Source: an uncultured Emergencia sp. (GTDB lineage Bacteria; Bacillota; Clostridia; Peptostreptococcales; Anaerovoracaceae). Taken from it: a stretch of DNA of 32,857 nucleotides. Of this stretch, positions 31,039 through 32,857 are shown one piece after another. Every line of letters starts with the position of its first letter. Position 1 is the first letter of the stretch. Position numbers and translations under genes: made by a program. The notes below the pieces were generated by a model. It did no database searches. It was given only the letters and a program-made list of their open reading frames with translations, and was not told the DNA's origin. Location: positions 1 through 32,857 of the forward strand of contig CALLDR010000061.1 of assembly GCA_937997955.1 (NCBI GenBank), read 5' to 3'.

Positions 31039-32093
31039 AAGGCTTTCTGAAAAACGGCGGGCTGTTCCTGCTGCTGGCGGCTCTGACGCTGTGGGTGATC
31101 GGAAAAGAGACTGACCCGAAGCAGATCCTAGACGCCGTCACGGGAGCCAACAAGCTGTGGCTGCTGGCAGCGGTGGCGGCGTCGGCCCTGTTTCTCTGCT
31201 GTGAGGGACGCAACCTTACCCGCCTGCTGCGCGCCTCCGGCTGTCAGGCGGTTCGGATCGGAAAGGGACTGCATTACGCGTGCGTCGGATTCTTTTTCAG
31301 TGCGGTGACGCCTTCCGCGTCAGGGGGCCAGCCCATGCAGCTGTACAGCATGCACCGTGACGGCATCGATTTGGCCAACGGCAGCCTTGCCCTGCTGGGA
31401 GAGCTTCTCAGCTTTCAGCTGGTCAGCGCGGCGCTGGCGGCCGGCGGTTTCCTGCTGCAGCGGCGGTTTTTGGCGGAGCAGCTGGGCAGGGGGCAGTATC
31501 TCCTCCTCGGCGGCATGGGCCTGAATCTGGCTGCAGCGGCCTTCCTTCTCCTGCTTCTTCTGCGGCCGGGCGCGGTAAGACGGCTGAGCGGTCTCATCGT
31601 GAAGCTGATTTCTCGCTTCAGCCGGAAACAGGGTCAAAAGGCAGAAGCCGCCTTGAGTGTCCAGCTGGCCGAGTACGAAGGCGGGGCGGCACAGCTTCGG
31701 CAAAGTCCCGTTTTGATCGTCAGAACGCTGATGACGACGCTGCTGCAGCTGACGGCCATGTACGGCTCGACGTATCTCGTGTACCGGGCCATGGGATTTG
31801 GCGACTGGGGCTTTCCGCAGGTAATGGCCCTGCAGGCCGTCCTCAGTGTCTCCGTGTCGGTATTGCCCCTGCCGGGGGCCGTAGGGGTCAGCGAAGGGGT
31901 GTTTCTGCTGCTGTTCAGAGCGGCTATGCCGGGAAAGGCGGTCAGCATCTTCATGGTCCTGTCACGGACGGTCAGCTTCTATTTGCCTGTGATGGCGACT
32001 GGCATCCTGACGGCGGCCCTCCGAAACACAGCCGGATTTCCACGGAGCATGGCGGCCTCGGCAGCCGCGGGTTCTGAAAAAACCGGAAAATGA
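31035..32093 (+). CDS. YbhN/UPF0104-type membrane protein, flippase-like (LPG-synthase TM family)
   Basis: A 352-residue polytopic protein with about eight membrane segments, of the lysylphosphatidylglycerol-synthase transmembrane (UPF0104, YbhN/AglD) family. Family motifs seen are FFFSAVTPSASGGQPMQLY (residues ~90-108) and VLPLPGAVGVSEG (~278-290). The soluble aminoacyl-transferase domain of MprF is absent, so only lipid translocation is plausible, probably of the glycolipid made by the first gene of the operon. It is coupled to the deacetylase by an ATGA overlap. The stop is immediately followed by the thiT promoter. The assigned substrate is inference. Confidence 0.85.
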   Translation: MKGFLKNGGLFLLLAALTLWVIGKETDPKQILDAVTGANKLWLLAAVAASALFLCCEGRNLTRLLRASGCQAVRIGKGLHYACVGFFFSAVTPSASGGQPMQLYSMHRDGIDLANGSLALLGELLSFQLVSAALAAGGFLLQRRFLAEQLGRGQYLLLGGMGLNLAAAAFLLLLLLRPGAVRRLSGLIVKLISRFSRKQGQKAEAALSVQLAEYEGGAAQLRQSPVLIVRTLMTTLLQLTAMYGSTYLVYRAMGFGDWGFPQVMALQAVLSVSVSVLPLPGAVGVSEGVFLLLFRAAMPGKAVSIFMVLSRTVSFYLPVMATGILTAALRNTAGFPRSMAASAAAGSEKTGK

Positions 32094-32122
32094 TTGACAG
32101 ATCTGCAAAAAGAGTATATCCT
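32094..32122 (+). promoter_or_regulatory. Sigma-A promoter of thiT
   Basis: TTGACA (32094-32099), 17 bases, TATCCT (32117-32122). The -35 begins directly after the upstream stop codon; predicted start near 32129, at the 5' edge of the riboswitch. Confidence 0.65.
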
Positions 32123-32130
32123 TAAATCAG

Positions 32131-32206
32131 CTAGGGGAGCTTTCGCTGAGAATGGCTTTTGCCAGACCCTTAAGACCTGATGCAGTTAATGCTGCCGTAG
32201 GGAAGC
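32131..32206 (+). ncRNA. TPP riboswitch (THI element)
   Basis: Conserved TPP-aptamer blocks occur in order: CTAGGGGAGC, the GCTGAGA box, AGACCCTTAAGACCTGAT, then GTTAATGCTGCCGTAGGGAAG. It binds thiamine pyrophosphate and controls the downstream thiamine transporter. CCCCTCC at ~32244-32250 can pair with the GGAGG ribosome site (32264-32268), pointing to translational control. Confidence 0.96.
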
Positions 32207-32275
32207 GATTTGTTCATATGACAGAAGGATATTCAGATCCGGTTCCCCTCCAATTTTTAAAGCGGAGGTTTTTTA

Positions 32276-32857
32276 ATGTTTGAAAACTTACAGGGATTCT
32301 TTGAATCTGCCTTAGGGCAGGCCGCAGTTATTCTGATCATCGCTGTGTTCTTTCTTTTGATCGTCATACCGACGGGAAAACAGAAGGGGCAGAAAGCGGA
32401 TCCCAAGGCGCTGACCATTTCAGCCCTGCTCATCGCTTTAGCTGTGGGCCTGGGCCAGCTCAAGCTCTTTGAGATGCCATACGGCGGCACAGTTACTGTT
32501 TTCTCCATGCTGCCCATCGCTCTGTGCGGCTACCTGCTCGGCACTCGCAGAGGTGTTATCGCCGGCATGTGCGTGGGACTTTTAAACCTGATTTTCGGGC
32601 CATACGTGATTCACCCGGTCCAGCTGCTGGTGGATTATCCCTTTGCTTTCGGCGCGTTGGGACTGGCAGGCGTATGCTCGGAGAGAAAAAACGGACTGGT
32701 CAAAGGTTATCTGCTGGGGCTGGCGGGACGGTATGTCTGCGCTGTGGTTTCCGGCATCGTCTTTTTCGGAGCCTATGCGCCGGAAGGCTTTAACGCCGTG
32801 ACATGGTCTTTGTTCTATAATTTTACATACCTTGCGGCAGAAGGGGCGCTGACCGCT
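32276..32857 (+). CDS. thiT: Thiamine transporter ThiT (ECF S-component), 3'-truncated
   Basis: The first 194 codons of a membrane protein, open to the right edge. After an N-terminal helix (~18-32) it has the ThiT core: KALTISALLIALAVGLGQLK, FEMPYGGTVTVFSMLPIALCG, GTRRGVIAGMCVGLLNLIFG and VIHPVQLLVDYPFAF, with the Trp/Tyr/Glu-rich thiamine pocket partly visible. ThiT binds thiamine and works with the ECF energising module encoded elsewhere. GGAGG lies eight bases before the ATG. The TPP riboswitch directly upstream confirms the substrate. It has an extra N-terminal helix relative to the Lactococcus protein. Confidence 0.93.
   Translation, partial: MFENLQGFFESALGQAAVILIIAVFFLLIVIPTGKQKGQKADPKALTISALLIALAVGLGQLKLFEMPYGGTVTVFSMLPIALCGYLLGTRRGVIAGMCVGLLNLIFGPYVIHPVQLLVDYPFAFGALGLAGVCSERKNGLVKGYLLGLAGRYVCAVVSGIVFFGAYAPEGFNAVTWSLFYNFTYLAAEGALTA

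Overview
The window looks like a chromosome segment of an anaerobic Gram-positive Clostridia-type bacterium (Bacillota). The evidence is consensus sigma-A promoters with 17-nt spacers, strong AGGAGG ribosome sites, a rpoN-gapA-pgk-tpiA-secG block, a membrane pyrophosphatase with K+-dependent motifs, a ThiT thiamine transporter under a TPP riboswitch, and short-form homoserine dehydrogenase. The family cannot be fixed from sequence alone.

Layout. 1-2387: two subunits of a heterodimeric ABC exporter (the first cut by the window edge). 2410-3298: a MazG-like pyrophosphohydrolase and a NUDIX hydrolase. 3305-4768: a TetR regulator with a clear operator-embedded promoter, coupled to a flavodoxin-like oxidoreductase. 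4788-5450: a FadR-type GntR regulator, divergent from nth (endonuclease III), which appears to have a leaderless mRNA. 6204-7331: a secreted papain-like/FN3 protein.

7496-15836 is a lower-GC accessory island reading in one direction: Fic protein, hsdM, hsdS, a DUF1016 PD-(D/E)xK nuclease, and hsdR. It lies exactly between two paralogues of the secreted papain-like/FN3 protein (6204-7331 and 15989-16798). A repeated 13-bp operator-like element surrounds the island promoter. A DUF4143 AAA ATPase (17033-18370), preceded by three repeats phased at exactly 32 bp, follows. 

18469-28748 is mostly housekeeping: SEC-C protein and homoserine dehydrogenase (minus strand), trmL, rpoN, gapA, pgk, tpiA, secG, the membrane pyrophosphatase, a YbaK-type deacylase and a GNAT acetyltransferase. 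28797-29239 is a gene-free stretch with an imperfect direct repeat, ending in a promoter with four TTAAC/G repeats at 10-11 bp spacing. That architecture matches a PhoP-activated promoter. It drives a three-gene operon (MGDG-synthase-like glycosyltransferase, polysaccharide deacetylase, YbhN-like flippase), suggesting glycolipid remodelling under phosphate limitation. The window ends with a TPP riboswitch and the start of thiT.

The best candidates for something new are the Fic-led type I restriction locus with its operator array and its flanking secreted paralogues, and the putative Pho-controlled glycolipid operon. No tRNA, rRNA, CRISPR array, insertion sequence or intact integrase was seen.
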